DNA of 64,000 nt, taken from assembly GCA_012861695.1 (NCBI GenBank), contig JAAOOA010000006.1, positions 13,235,879-13,299,878 on the forward strand. Reading direction: 5' to 3'. This document shows positions 27,273-39,944 of this stretch, piece after piece. A program made the position numbers and the translations under genes. The notes below the pieces were generated by a model. It had not been told where the DNA came from. It searched no databases and saw nothing but the letters and a program-made list of their open reading frames with translations. Source of the stretch: Trematomus loennbergii. Its lineage: Eukaryota > Chordata > Actinopteri > Perciformes > Nototheniidae. How positions within the stretch are numbered: position 1 is the first letter of the stretch; each line of letters begins with the position of its first letter.

Positions 27273-30070
27273 TTACTGTTCAAAAGGCAGTACTGTCGGT
27301 ACACCCATTACTGAGTAACTTTTAATAGTGTTTGCTGGAGTGAGAATAGCTTGGTTTTCCTCTTGATCTACATTGTGTGGGTTTCCAGGTATAGAGTTAG
27401 AGACATGTTTTAAGCTCTGAGGTGGCAAATGTCATGTTTTTCAAGTTGAAGTGGGTTGTCTTTACTGCTCTGGGCTGTACTAGGTGCTCCTACACCTCTG
27501 ATCGCCTCTGATCGACTTTCTCAAAGGTTACAGCTTCTCTCTTTTCTGTGATTTTGTGTATTTGATGTGCTATTCCACGCTGAGATAAAACACAGAAATA
27601 TGTGGCAAACTGTGATGGCTCTGAAGCAGTTAAAACTGTTTGACTGCTTTGCAACATTGTTACATTTTATCATGAAGTGGTAACTGAAATGTGCAATATT
27701 TTCAAAAAATATTAAATGTATGAAAGAATAAGGATAATATTTTCTTTTTTTTCTTATAGGCAGTAATAGTTTGTAAACTCACATTTACTTAAAGGTTCAA
27801 CTTTGAATATGTTCTACATTTTAAACTATGTCTTGACTTTTACAATACAAATAATACAGTTGATTTATCACCATAATGGTCTATTAATTAATGAAGACAT
27901 ACATGATGAGTGTTTTATATGATCGTTGGTTTATTCTGGTTATACAATCAGTCAACAGGCATTTATCATATTCAAGTAGTGTAAAAAAGTATACAATGCA
28001 TATCACATGTAGGCTTTAGTTTGAGTTACTACAAAGTGACTTGCTTCTTTTCTTAGTTTCCCCGTTGCACATTAGTTTGGATTGACAGACTGGATCAGCT
28101 TTCAGAGTTCTGTAGGCATATGCAAACAGCTACTTCACAGATTTGAGGAAAGAGGAAAAGGCGTTTCCTGTATATGTCACTTTCATTTTTGGATGAGAAG
28201 ATATTTTTCCAAAGGGTCAGAAAAAGAATTCATAGTAGGTGCAGCTCTGGCAGTTTTGAGAGGGGGTTAATTTGGAGTGCACATGACAGTCTTTCAGAAA
28301 TTCCAGCCTTTTCCTGCTCAAGTACCCACCTGCCTAGTGTGTTTAAAGTGTCATCATATCGTATTGTATTGTATAGTAATATAACTTAAATACGTTAACA
28401 TGCCATTTATTAGATGAGGCTAGGTGACCCATTTAGAAGTTGTTTTAAACTTAATTTACACGTACATACACACCAGTCCAAAAGGTTAATGGCTGACAAA
28501 TTAACCCCTGCAGCATTATCTTACAAATGGCCTGCAGCATATGATAACCTATAATCAATACCACCAATTATGTGTCAGACAGAGGCTATTGGCCGTGACC
28601 TGTCTCTCATAAGGAGACTTTTTGAGGAAACAGGATCCCTTCCACTATGTAGATGCAGGATCTCTCCCATTCTGATGTCATTACAGACACCTGGGACCAC
28701 CTATCATCCTCTGACTGCATCTCTTCTTCATGACCCTCTCCTCTTCTTCTTCATCTTTGCATCTGCACATTTTTCTCATTTTACTTTTAGTTATGATCTT
28801 GTTCCTTTTTGTCTTCCTAAAAAACAAGTTAATCTGGTCTGTTTTTAAATTTAAAAGGAAAAAAAGGAAAATGTGGTTTTCCTTCAGTAAACACTATTTG
28901 ATTTTTACATTGATATGACAATTGCAGTTGATCTGATATGAACAGATAACATAGTTTCATCCCTAGAAAAAAACTGAAACATTTTATTAAGTTATTCAAA
29001 TTAAATTCTTATAACCTTAGATATCATGCTAGATTGTTTTTATACATTTGTTTGCGGTGATGATTATCATTAATGTTTTACAAAATACTGTGTATATATA
29101 TTTACACCTATATATAGTGTATACATATATACTTAAAAATTGCCTCTGTGATTGAAGTCAGAGAAAGTGCATGTTTGTTAGTATAAAATAGACTGATTTT
29201 GGATAAATTAACACATTATGTACACATTATCACAAGATTCCAGCTGAAACAAAATCGAGTAGTTGTGTTAACTCCTGAAAGCATTAGCACATAATGAAAG
29301 TGAAAAGGCCATCTCACAACTCCAAGCTGTACATGCAATTACTGTACATAATGAATTGGCAAGAAACTAGTAGAAATATATAAACAGGCATATACTGTTT
29401 TGTTTTTTTCAAGTCACTTACTGTAGGTGCCAGATTATTGCAAGCTATACTTTACTTAATATGGCATATAACAATTTTCTAACGTATAGGCTGTTAATTT
29501 AGTCGAGCCACTTCTAAATTGCAACCAGTGTTTGTAACCACTAATGTTATAGCTTACATTAAAACTAATGATTTTAAAGTGTGGTCAATGCTTTTGATAG
29601 CTTGAAGTAACGACAACATGTGTGTAATTATGCCCTCAGCACGCAATCAACTATAACGTAGTGACTTTTCCGCTTTGAAAAACTAAAGGTCACTTATTCT
29701 TATGTTCTTCACAGGGCTTAAAGAATTTAAATGGCTCGTAAAAAATGGGAATAATTTAACGGAAGCATGTACCATATGAGCCATTCATTTATATTTATGA
29801 AATGCGTGACGAGACTTCCTTGTGTAAACAATGCGATTGTAAAGAAATATATACACATGTTATTTTATTATATGATATATTCTATCTCGCAGTGACTATG
29901 ACAGGATATTGCTGTTGTAAAATTCCCGTTAATGACAAATATTAACAAATCTGTTCAAACTAGAACTAATCGAAGTCTGCTTGGCTTCTTTTAATAAACC
30001 AAACACAATTAAAGCCAAACTCAGGTCACATTATCATTTGAATAATATTACTATTAATAATATTACTTCT
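27273..30070. other. 2.8 kb AT-rich unique sequence
   Basis: No gene recognised. A 10-bp tandem pair (CCTCTGATCG) lies at about 27496-27515. An AT-rich alternating stretch at about 29090-29135 could form weak hairpins. The small frames at 28082-28389 and 28570-28918 lack domains. Confidence 0.5.
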
Positions 30071-30104
30071 AATAACAACAACAACAACAACAATAACAAC
30101 AATA
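30071..30104. repeat. (AAC)n microsatellite
   Basis: About ten AAC-type units with one AAT variant. Confidence 0.9.
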
Positions 30105-30155
30105 TCGTAGTAGTTATTATAAAGATATGAATCATAATATTTTCAACTGGACTGC

Positions 30156-30360
30156 TGCGGACAGACAGAGAGGCATGCAGACAGCAGGTGCTGCGGTCCG
30201 TGTCCTCCCGGGTGTGTTAATGGTCACTGGCTGCAGAGACCTTGAACTTCACCGGGGCTCGTTGGGCTTCATGCGGGGGGCAGCTGAGAGCCATATGCCT
30301 CCATGTCGCTGCTGTGACACGCAGCGCAGAGTGAGGGGCGCTCGCCCGGCTCGTATGGAG
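30156..30360. promoter_or_regulatory. CpG-dense island-like patch
   Basis: I count 14 CpG dinucleotides in about 205 bp, in a region otherwise strongly AT-rich and CpG-poor. A 94-aa plus-strand frame (30127-30411) crosses it but has no known domain. It could be a CpG-island promoter or first exon of an unrecognised transcript, or a GC-rich enhancer. No TATA box or start signal decides between these. Confidence 0.35.
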
Positions 30361-31734
30361 AGGACAAGTAGCCTGCCCACTGGTTCTCTCACTGCTGAAT
30401 ATTTTTTCTAAGAAATGTTGTTTCTATTTTGTAAATATTTGTTTCTATTTTTTTACATCAATCTGTCGCGGTTATGACGTTGTCATATCAATGGCCTGAA
30501 TGTTATTTGCTGAAGTAATGTACATTTCAATCTAAAATTGTTGAGATTAATTTATAAAGGAAATTATTTATTAAAAGGCATTTATCTTTTACATTTTTGC
30601 AAAAATAAAAATACCTTGTATTTCCATAACAGCCAGCCTGCAGATGGTTTAGCTGTTGGGGCCTATAACATATTCAGCCTAAGGTATAAGTGGTGTGTAG
30701 TGGTGCACGAATCAAAAGAGGGGAAACCTCAGGGCGGTTTTCCCCTCCACTACATCCACCCTAACCCTCATCCAGAATCTTCCTGCTGTCCAGACCTGCT
30801 TCACATTTAGGCCCATCTTTGCCCTTCGTGGATAGGATGGCACAGACAGGAGGGGGGCTAATGGCTTACTGTAACCAATATAAATAGAAACATGGAGCCA
30901 ATTAATTATTTCTTTTGCTCTTTTCTGAAAGTCGTTGTGGTGCTTTCATCATCCTTTCTTTTTTCAGACACGGACTATTTTGTTTCACAGATGTTAATTG
31001 ATTAATGATCCAACATTCTCGCAAGTGGATACATTTACATCCTGCATTGATGTTTCAGGTTGCTATTTTGGTTGCACATCAATTTTGGCTATGTAAGACT
31101 ACAGGCCCTATCCTCTGTGCGATATGTCAGTTATTGAAGTAACTATGATGTCATGTTTGAAATCCCTTTGGTCTTTGAATGACTGAAAGAAACTCTTAAT
31201 AATGAGGACTAAATAAACTGTATTATTTTTTTTATAAAGAAGAGAGGTAGTCTAGGCCAAGGTGAGGGATAAATAAATGATGCTTAGAGATGAAATTTGA
31301 AAACAAACTCAGGGGAATAAAACGTCTGATCGTGACAGGTCTCAATGTGATTTGTTTGCCCCCAAAAATCACGAGTATGACTCAAATGAAGCCACACTGC
31401 TTTTGCTTTTTAATCTAGATTTGATGTTGCTGTTTAGACTTTAATACAATTATCATTATTATTATTATTTTGAGTTTGACAGGCCGCTTGGGTAAATCCC
31501 TGCACTGCAGAATACACAGTGGGCATATACCTTACATTATACTGAAACGTACTGCATTATAAAGTGCATGAAAGAAAATCGTATCCATTTTTTTTTACGT
31601 GAAATTAAATGCTGTATTTCCTTTTATTTATGCAGTAATGCATTAGAAAAAATGAAGAGAAATATTTTAAATAGTGATACAAATATTTAACATTTTAGCT
31701 TTTGGCAGTATACTGACAACATAAAATGCCGACC
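30361..31734. other. AT-rich unique sequence, no gene seen
   Basis: No gene recognised. The frame at 30538-30810 has no known domain. Confidence 0.5.
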
Positions 31735-32140
31735 TACCGTGTTGCTTGCACGGCTGGGCCTAATTGTTGTATTCATGGTAACAAGTGTCCTATTAGAATA
31801 TAATGAATATTAAATAGACGGAATAAACTTGTCAGATTCAATTGGGATCACTCGCCAAATTCCTCAACAGTTGGCCCGCGAGGCAATTAATACAAGCTAT
31901 TACCCCGCGATTAAGCCTAATTAGCCCCGATTAGTTCAGAAAGGGAGGGGTGGTGGCGCTAATTGAAAAATGCTTCAGAAAAGGAGGTTGTGTATTGTAG
32001 ACGCGGGGTCCTCATAAGCAGCTCTCAGTGGTAAATACCATTCACATTCAAATGAGAGTGACAAAGTTTGGCACAGAAACAAGCACACGTCCGCCTCCCG
32101 GCCTCCCAGTCTGCTTTAAAAAAAAAAGAAAAGCGCTCCG
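31735..32140. promoter_or_regulatory. Candidate conserved enhancer rich in homeodomain sites
   Basis: The block contains CCTAATTG, CAATTAATAC, GCGATTAAGCC, CCTAATTAGC, CCGATTAGTT and GCTAATTG within about 220 bp. That mixes TAATTA-class (Antennapedia-like) and GATTA-class (Otx/Pitx-like) cores. ATGGTAAC near 31776 resembles an RFX half site. There are no repeats, composition is balanced, and no frame is open through it. Such density is characteristic of vertebrate developmental enhancers. Conservation is inferred and not shown. Confidence 0.42.
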
Positions 32141-34729
32141 CCTTTTGTTAACCTGACACGTGTTTAGAGGAGCGTTATTTGGTTAATTCTGTTGGAGTAT
32201 GGCACCGTGCCCGACAGCCTGGAAAAGAAACCCAGCCCTAAAACACGAAAAGGGACAATAATTAAAATGATATCCAGCGATTTTTTCTTTTATCTGACAT
32301 TGAAATATAACGCCTACAAACACACAAGCACACACCCAAAGTGCGCACACGAGCCAACAAAAGCACCCATATACAAGAATAATCTCATTGAAATAAAGAG
32401 GGGGGGTTTGTGTTAAGAATGGACTTTAAATGCATTTAAGCTACAGTATAGAGAGCAGAGCCTTGCACCTGTCTCCCCCTCACTGGAGATTTGCACCCCT
32501 CCCGCTGCCGGCATTGAGGAGTCGCTCTTTTTTGTGTGTGTGTGTGTCTGTGTGCGTGCGTGTGTGTGACTGGCCATGCATGTCATATTTTCGACCGAGA
32601 CTCACACACGCAAACGACGCTTTTCCTGCGGCATTTGTCTCTTTCTTGTGCATTACAGTGAACATGTGACCTAAATAACCATTGTATTGTCTGTTCCTTC
32701 ATTTAGACTTCTCATAAGAATAATCCGTAATTTTGCACGTTTTGTTGTACCTCCCCCCTCTCCATGATGTAGTCCTCTTTGATGACTGTAATATTAACAT
32801 GATAAGGAGATGTCAATGGAAACCTCTCTATACCTGACTGAGCAGACGTCTCTGTGATGCTGGCTCTAATGTAATATTAATGCATGCAGGGCTTGTTTCT
32901 TATCGGGAAAGATCTTTCCAAAATTGTCCTCCACAGGGACCCACTTAGAGTGAAGCACACCTAATAGAAATGATCACTCCTTTTTATCCTGAATCTGAAA
33001 GAAATCACTCAAATTTATGCAGTAAGTGAAAATAATTTGAAAATCTTATTTCATCTAGGCCTAGCATATATTTTTTTGGCTAATGTAAGCATATCTTTTT
33101 GTTCAAATTTCAAGCTTTTTCAGTTTATATTAAAAACAGCAAATTATGATGAAAAAACTAAATGTTTTTAACTTGCCTGATTAAAAATAAATAATAATAA
33201 TGATCTAATCAGATGTTCACATTTCTATCTATGCTATAGGTTTGTGTTTGGAATTAACTTCATGGTGAAATCCAACAAATAAAAATAAGGAAAATTAAAG
33301 TTAATTCACCAAAAATGCCTTTGAAATTCTTGATTATGCATATCCTAAACTACAACATATTATACTACATATTTTCTTTTCTTTGTTTATTATTGATACT
33401 TTTACATTGCCATAAATTCCTACTTTTGATTTTTATGTATGCATACTATTATATTGATGGACATAGCACTGGGGATAAAAATGTGCATATGGCCTGACAA
33501 TCTTAAATTCTTACTGTAAGTACATTTTGACTAATCATTTTTCTGTTGAGAGCAGTTGAGATGTACTTTAAATGAATAATGTTGTCAGTTGGAGATATTG
33601 ATTGTGGGATTGCCAAGGTGTAAGTAAAATTGAGCATTGATGCGTCTGCTCTGGGGTGTGCCCTGTGAACAGAGGACCCGAGGATAATGAGGCATAATGC
33701 TGCCCAAGACAGGGCCTCCTGCCGAATAAATCTCAAATTATACCCCAAACCAAGTGAACGTTCTCCTGGGGGCCAGAAGGTCAAGTCCACGACCCCTGAC
33801 CCCAGAGAGTCTGGTTCTGGAAAGGAGGTGAGACAGGAGGCTGAACATGGCTGCTGATGATGATGATGGTAAGGGAAGTGCCTGGGACCTGGTTGTTGTC
33901 TCTGCAGCCTGCTGTCCTCAAGCCTGCTCCTCCCTGCTTGATTTTAGCCAACACGCCATCTATTATTTAGCAGACTTATTAAAAGTTATTTCAGAGCCAC
34001 CAGGTCCTGCCAGATGACCTGAGAAAGGGGGCCTCCTGAGTGGCCAGACAGACTGGAAAATCCAAATGGACACAGTAGAACTGCTAAAACACACAGGCTC
34101 AAAACAAACAGAAAACACTGCCTGCATTATTAAGAGGTGCATCTCACTATAGGAGAAATAAGAGCTCTTCAATATTTCACTAGCGCAATCTCAAATATGG
34201 ATGAATGTTTAATTAAAGCCAACTTTTGCACTATATATAAGAGAAATAAATAAAAGCACACAAATAAGAAAATAACATTTTTAATAATGTACTCAAATAA
34301 ATAAGTAAAACACTAAATAATAAACATATATATTTATATAAGCAAATGTATGTAAACAAGCTTTATTATCATGATATCTTACCTAAATAAAGCAAAAAAA
34401 AACCATTGTTGCACAAAAATATAATTTTTACACTATTTTAAATAAACATTTGAATATTATTTAGTCAAAGGCATTTACATTTGTCAAAAATATCTGTAAA
34501 AATCTTCTATTAACTGAGTATTTAAATACAACAACATTTCACCGAAGAATTCAAGTGAAAATACTTTTATTTAATTTTGAAAACTATTTGAATTTTTCTT
34601 CCAATAAAAGCAGCACTCAATTCAAATGTATTGACTTATCCTTAGGAGATTGACTTAACCTATGTCTTGACACAGGTTCGCCTTGGTCTGTGCACAGTTT
34701 TGAATATTCATATCTTTGTTGAAGAAGCG
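32141..34729. other. Unique sequence with one TG patch and a GC-balanced block
   Basis: A TG-rich run lies at about 32533-32568. The interval 33530-33960 is GC-balanced and repeat-free and might be regulatory. The interval 34180-34620 is very AT-rich. The frames at 32192-32669, 33503-33790 and 33963-34172 have no known domain. Confidence 0.42.
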
Positions 34730-35340
34730 TGACATAACCTTTTCCCCCTTAATGTGATGTGTGCACATGCACTTCCCAGCTGTGTCCAGAGAGGGCGGGG
34801 CTATATGGGCAGTTTTGGGGGGGGAGCAGTGTATAGAGCTGAAGCTGGCCGGGGCGGAAAGGTCAGGGGAGGCAGGAGACAGGCGGGCTGGCCGACTGCT
34901 AAATCTTTGAACCTAACAGATGGTGAAGGTTAGGTGACGTCCCCTCGCCTGGCCTTTCCCCAGTAATTGAGGATAATTTGAGCACCAAAGAGAGCAGGCC
35001 TGTCCACTGTCAGGCCCAGAGAGGAGAGACGAGGTTAATATGAAAATGATTTTGCATTACGGCTGGCTTTGTGAGGCTGGCCACAATCCTAATCCTGGCC
35101 TGAGGCAGCGGGAATGAAGAAGTGTCACCCTGGGTCCAGGCGCCACGCCACGCACATGAATACATCTCCAACCCATGGCCCTGTGCCCCCCATTAACCAG
35201 CACTCTGCCAGGGCCGATTACACACTCCCACTCAGGAGCCGGGCAGGCTTTGGGGGCATTTTAGGGAGGCTTGGGAGTGAACCGACATCAACCTTTATCC
35301 CATAAGAACAAAGAGGTGCAGAAAGGCCATGTGATATCAG
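34730..35340. promoter_or_regulatory. Candidate conserved non-coding block
   Basis: A GC-balanced, repeat-free block lies between AT-rich flanks. It contains CAGTAATTGAGGATAATTTG, TTTTGCAT (octamer-like, about 35051), CAATCCTAATCC (Otx/Pitx-like pair, about 35084-35095) and CCCATTAACC. A G-run cluster at about 34795-34830 could form a quadruplex. No coding frame is convincing. The regulatory role is inferred. Confidence 0.33.
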
Positions 35341-36031
35341 CAGGGTTTTTTCACCTCTCCCTACTGTAGCAAAGCGCTCCTTCTTCGCAACTAAACTTGG
35401 ATCAGGATCAGTTTTTTGGAAGTTGTTCAAATCTTTAAAAATATATTTTGCTTCATAAATACACAAGCAAATGATGTGAAATGTTACAGCCAGTTGGATC
35501 ACTTATTTCTCACTACACTTTCGTACATCTTTGAAAATACATTAGATTTGTAGATTGACTGGACTTCCCCATAGCACAAGCCTGTCATGTTGCAACTGTG
35601 GGACCAATTCTGTCCAGAAAGTTGCCTCTTTGGTGTGATGAAGTCATTTACAACTATATTGATCTAATAGTCAAACTGGGCATGTTAACCTGAAGAGCCT
35701 TGGAGGGAGTTTCTGGGAAAATGGAGGTGCCCCAGGGACTCTCCCATAAGCTCAAGCAAGACACAAAAGACAGAGATGTAATTTTAAATGTTAGCAGTGG
35801 CCGGGCCCTCTTATATACGCCACTGTAGTGCTGCACTCCTGAGTGGATATATTCTAATAGTAAAGATTTCAAAGCAAAAACCATGGTGAGTTTTTAATTG
35901 CTGTAAATATTTGATCAATTGGTAGAATAGAAGAATATGTCTTTGAATGTGAAGTGAATAAAAATGTTGATGTAAACGTCACTTATTATACAGGTGACTA
36001 ATGTAGATAGCATTGTGTAGATAACTTCTTC
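35341..36031. other. Unique sequence, no gene seen
   Basis: AT-rich unique DNA with short unassignable frames only. Confidence 0.5.
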
Positions 36032-36071
36032 AGTGTTTGCTCGTTATCTCTCTCAATTAAGAGCAAACACT
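36032..36071. promoter_or_regulatory. Inverted pair of forkhead-like sites
   Basis: AGTGTTTGCTC (36032-36042) is the exact reverse complement of GAGCAAACACT (36061-36071), with an 18-nt spacer. Each arm contains TGTTTGC/GCAAACA, a forkhead-type core. It may be a paired binding site or a simple hairpin. Confidence 0.5.
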
Positions 36072-37086
36072 CACATGTGCTTACACAGGGAAAAGTACAA
36101 AAAGATGCAATGCAAGAAAGGAATACATTGAAATATAAGTGTATTCATAATTGTAGAAAATTAATAATAATCTCATTCTGAGACCCAATATTTGAATCCC
36201 AAGAGATACAAGATGCATGTTTCATACCAAATAAAAGTGGTATGAAAATATTAAGTCACCATATTACATGTTATCAAATATTCGCAACATTCACCTTTTC
36301 TGCTGTTACTGGATGTTATCATTTTCTTTTAAATTTTAGTATGTTAAAAGGGCCCAATATTCCATTTACAAACAGGTGTAAATGGCTTTTTACGACTCAG
36401 CGGTCTGTGTCTGTGTGTGTGTGTATGTGAAGTAGCTGCTGTGTTGTGCCGTCGAGCTGGGTGGCCCGTGGGCTCCCCCAGGTGTAGTCCAGATGAAGGG
36501 GTCTTTACCGGGCGTCCCTGCTGCTGTGCCCTCTGCTTGTCCGTCTTGTTCCCCGGGAGCAGCGAGCTTTAAACTAGTTCCGCTGACAGCCTGTGACCTC
36601 CTCCTCCAGCCTGGCCTGTGTGAGCAGGAGAGGAACCCTCCCAGCCCTGGAGACTAGTCCCTCGCCAACTCCAGTCCCATCCCTTTTCCACCTCTTTCAT
36701 GGCCTCACCTGCACGTGGGAGCTGAAGTTTAAGTAAACTGAAACGTGGACAAGTTCATATACAGAAAGGAGATTATTGATGATTTAATGGCTTTGTTCAC
36801 ACCACTGATTTTGTTAGAATAGATTGATTGTCAAAGATGCAAGAGTTTGGTTCAAAAGGGCGGGCAGAGGGGTGCTTATCCTCTCCTTCCTCCCTTCCTT
36901 CATCTTTCTCTCTCCAGCCACCCCAACCCCCTCTCCACCTCCTGTGTTTTATGGGGATTGGTCAGTTGTCAGGTCAGTTGTTCCCTCTGAGGGTGAATGA
37001 AAAGTGTATACTGCTTCCTAAACAATGAAAGAAACAGCTGTTTTATGCAGCTTATAGGCCATCTTATTTTCACTGTGGAACACGGA
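36072..37086. other. Unique sequence with a GC-richer block near 36.4-36.7 kb
   Basis: The interval 36430-36720 is GC-richer than its flanks and pyrimidine-rich near its end. No exon could be recognised. The rest is unique DNA. Confidence 0.42.
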
Positions 37087-37140
37087 CACAACACACACAC
37101 ACTCACACTCACACTCACACTCACACTCACACACACACAC
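37087..37140. repeat. (CACTCA)n / (CA)n microsatellite
   Basis: CA units with regular CT substitution (ACTCAC repeated about five times) between pure CA tracts. Confidence 0.93.
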
Positions 37141-39157
37141 TCTCATAGTGGTATGATTGAATTTTGTTTCCTGCTATATTTCGTGATGGAACTTATATTT
37201 AGGTAAATCACAAGAAAGATTTTTTCCAGGCAGTTCAAATCTGATTTGTTTGCTCTCTCACCAGGGTGCATTTCTTCAACTTTATTTGCTGTAGTTGGAG
37301 ATGTTATCTTGCATGTGTTTTCTATTTTACATTTGTAAGTTGGAGACCTGGGAAGAACCAGTGGCACAACAGGGTTTTCTATATTATTGTCTTCTGATTA
37401 TTTCATTTTATGTTGCTGCTCCAATTGGACGAATAACATTCATCATTCCTTTGACCTACAAGATCATGGCAGAAAGTATGGCTTTGAAAAGTAAAACAAA
37501 AAATCCACTTTTAAATAAGATCAATTGTAAACAAACCCAGGGCAACCCTTTGAAAGGCCCCGCCAAGAGATTTACCTTGCCCTGTGGCAAATAATATTTT
37601 TTGAACTGGGTTTAAATTTCAAGTGTCTTGGGTTTATAAAAACCTGGAACAAAAGAAAGCCAGTCTCTGAACAGCAAATATTATCTGCTGGTCGGGCAAG
37701 ATGTCAAGATTGCCTTTTTGTTGTCTAAAATACAGGGCCAGATATAGTGTCTGGCAAATCCCAGAATAGACATCAGAATATATCTCTGTTTACTAGATTT
37801 GACTAGGAACACCATAAAACCACATCTGCATGCACAGTTAGATAGACCTTATGTTGAATTTTACCAAGCTACATCCTTTCCAAGTTTCTTAAATGTAGCT
37901 TTTAACAATGCCTAACTGAGCTGCTTCTTAAATTCTAAATACATTTCTGGGTTCAAAGAACATTTTTACATTTTAAAACCTGAATACTTTAATGGACTAA
38001 GTGTTACAATTATCTGAATTGTATTGTATGTTGTGAGAATGTTTTTTTCTTGACAGTTTCCACTTCTGTTATGCACTATAATTTGATGTCTAATTATAGA
38101 AAGAAGTGTGGTTGTGCTGGCTTGCTCTGTAATGGCTTTCCTTCAGAGTGATAACCATAGCAATAACTATTTACCGTTTCTTGGTAATAACAGTACTAGG
38201 AAACCAAGTAATGACTGTTCCCTTGATCAGTCCCATATTGAGCCATGATGAAAGCATATGGGAATTTGTTATAGAGGCCTGGTGTGACATCCATTACTCC
38301 TTAATATCCTGCAATCTTTCCACTCTCCTCTCTCCTTTGCCCCCAAAATCCAGACCTCTAAGAGTTCTACACCCACCTCTGCTCGACATTCCCACCTCTT
38401 CATTTTGCCTGCTGAGACACATTTTGTCTTTTGTTTGTTGATGTTATTTAAAAAGAGAGCACATCAGAGAGAAATGGCTAAGTAATCATAAAAGAAAGCT
38501 CCTGCTGCACCTCTGAGTCACTTTTCTTTTAATTGGTTGCAGCTTTTAAGTGAACTTCAGTGGCTAGGTAGAGGGAGGAACAGCACTGTCTGTTATTTGG
38601 TTTTCCTTTGTAGTGAGCCCTTGTCAGAGCCAAATAAACCAGTGCAGCTCACCGACAGGGCAACCTTTCCCTGCTAACCATTGCAAAGCAGCAAGAGAGC
38701 CTTCTCTGTCATCTGATGTTCCACTCTACTTAAAACAGAGCAGGGGGGGTTGAGTGTGGAAAAAAGCGAGAAAAAACCATCATTTTATTTTGATTTTTTT
38801 CCCCCCATCCCATTCTTTAATCCCTCTGATGAAGTCTGGACAGGCAGAGGCATGCTCTTGCAGACAGCAATTTCACTGCACCATATGCGCCTCACACATC
38901 GGATGGCAGGGAGGAGAGGGGTCTGTCGGGAGCACAGCCAGGAGACAGGAGAGAGGAAGAAAATACACAACATGAAATCTAGAATGGGCTGTAGCCGGGG
39001 CACACTGATACCCGTGATATTCTGTCTGCAGCATCCGCTTATGCTCCTTTAGCAACGTGCCCATCACGCATTACCGTCACAATAACACCAAATAAAGCAT
39101 GCCACAAATAACCCTTGACCTGTTCTGAAATATTAACACTGAAGCAGGTGAACAAAT
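37141..39157. other. 2 kb unique sequence, no gene recognised
   Basis: The frames at 37295-37594, 38148-38441 and 38750-39067 (both strands) have no known domain. The interval 38600-39060 is GC-balanced and may be regulatory. Confidence 0.45.
38151..38164. promoter_or_regulatory. RFX X-box-like site
   Basis: ATAACCATAGCAAT fits the RFX X-box layout (half site, two-base gap, RGYAA half site) with small deviations at the ends. Confidence 0.3.
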
Positions 39158-39200
39158 GAGCCAGGTACTCACACAAAAGGAGCCAGGTACCCACACAAAA
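39158..39200. repeat. Tandem duplication of a 21-nt unit
   Basis: GAGCCAGGTACTCACACAAAA is present as two copies (39158-39178 and 39180-39200) with one base difference, T versus C, at a period of 22 bp. Confidence 0.9.
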
Positions 39201-39912
39201 TGGTGGTAAGCTGTGCACTGTTTGGCCCCTCCCTGCGCCGAGGATGTGGTGCCGACACCCTGATCATGTGATTAGAGAGGATGGAAAATAGCTCCGCGTC
39301 TACTATGGTTGCTTTCATTCTTCCATGGTTTATCCGTACTCCCAGAGGAGATGCCTTTAATTAAGTGGAGACAAGCATTGTTGCAAGACAGAAGGACAAA
39401 TAGTGACAACTAATATGCTGTATATATATTATTTTTAAACATGCACTGCAAAATGCAATGCCTATATCATTTATATTTATACATTTGGATTTATTGCAAA
39501 TTATTGAATTGATGTGTTTTGACACAAAACAAACCGAAGTCATCACAGAATGCAAAGTTATATGCCTTTAAATGTGAACTAGCCACATTTATTTAGATGT
39601 GTAGATTTTGAGCACCACATCTTACAAATTGATATGTATGTCACTGTGAACGGGATAGCAAGGGGACAGGGAATGGTGGACGGTAAAATAATTACATTTT
39701 GGTCAGTGTACCTTGCCCAGTTACATACAAGGGGAGATCCATAACCCTGCTTGTTCCTTGATCTGCTTGGTCAGCCGAATGTGCTGAACATTGCTCCTTA
39801 ATTCTCACACTTGCTTCCTATATACATAATACATCTATCTCTTATCCTCTAGACCTGTTTACTCCCCTTGTGAAGTATATGTCGACCTCAGAGGGACCTG
39901 CTGCTTTTGTAT

Positions 39913-39913
<1 letters not shown>
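39201..39913. other. Unique sequence, no gene seen
   Basis: GC-balanced to about 39360, then AT-rich. The minus-strand frame at 39361-39555 is unassignable. Confidence 0.48.

Positions 39914-39941
<28 letters not shown>
39914..39941. repeat. (GA)n microsatellite
   Basis: Fourteen pure GA units. Confidence 0.95.
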
Positions 39942-39944
<3 letters not shown>

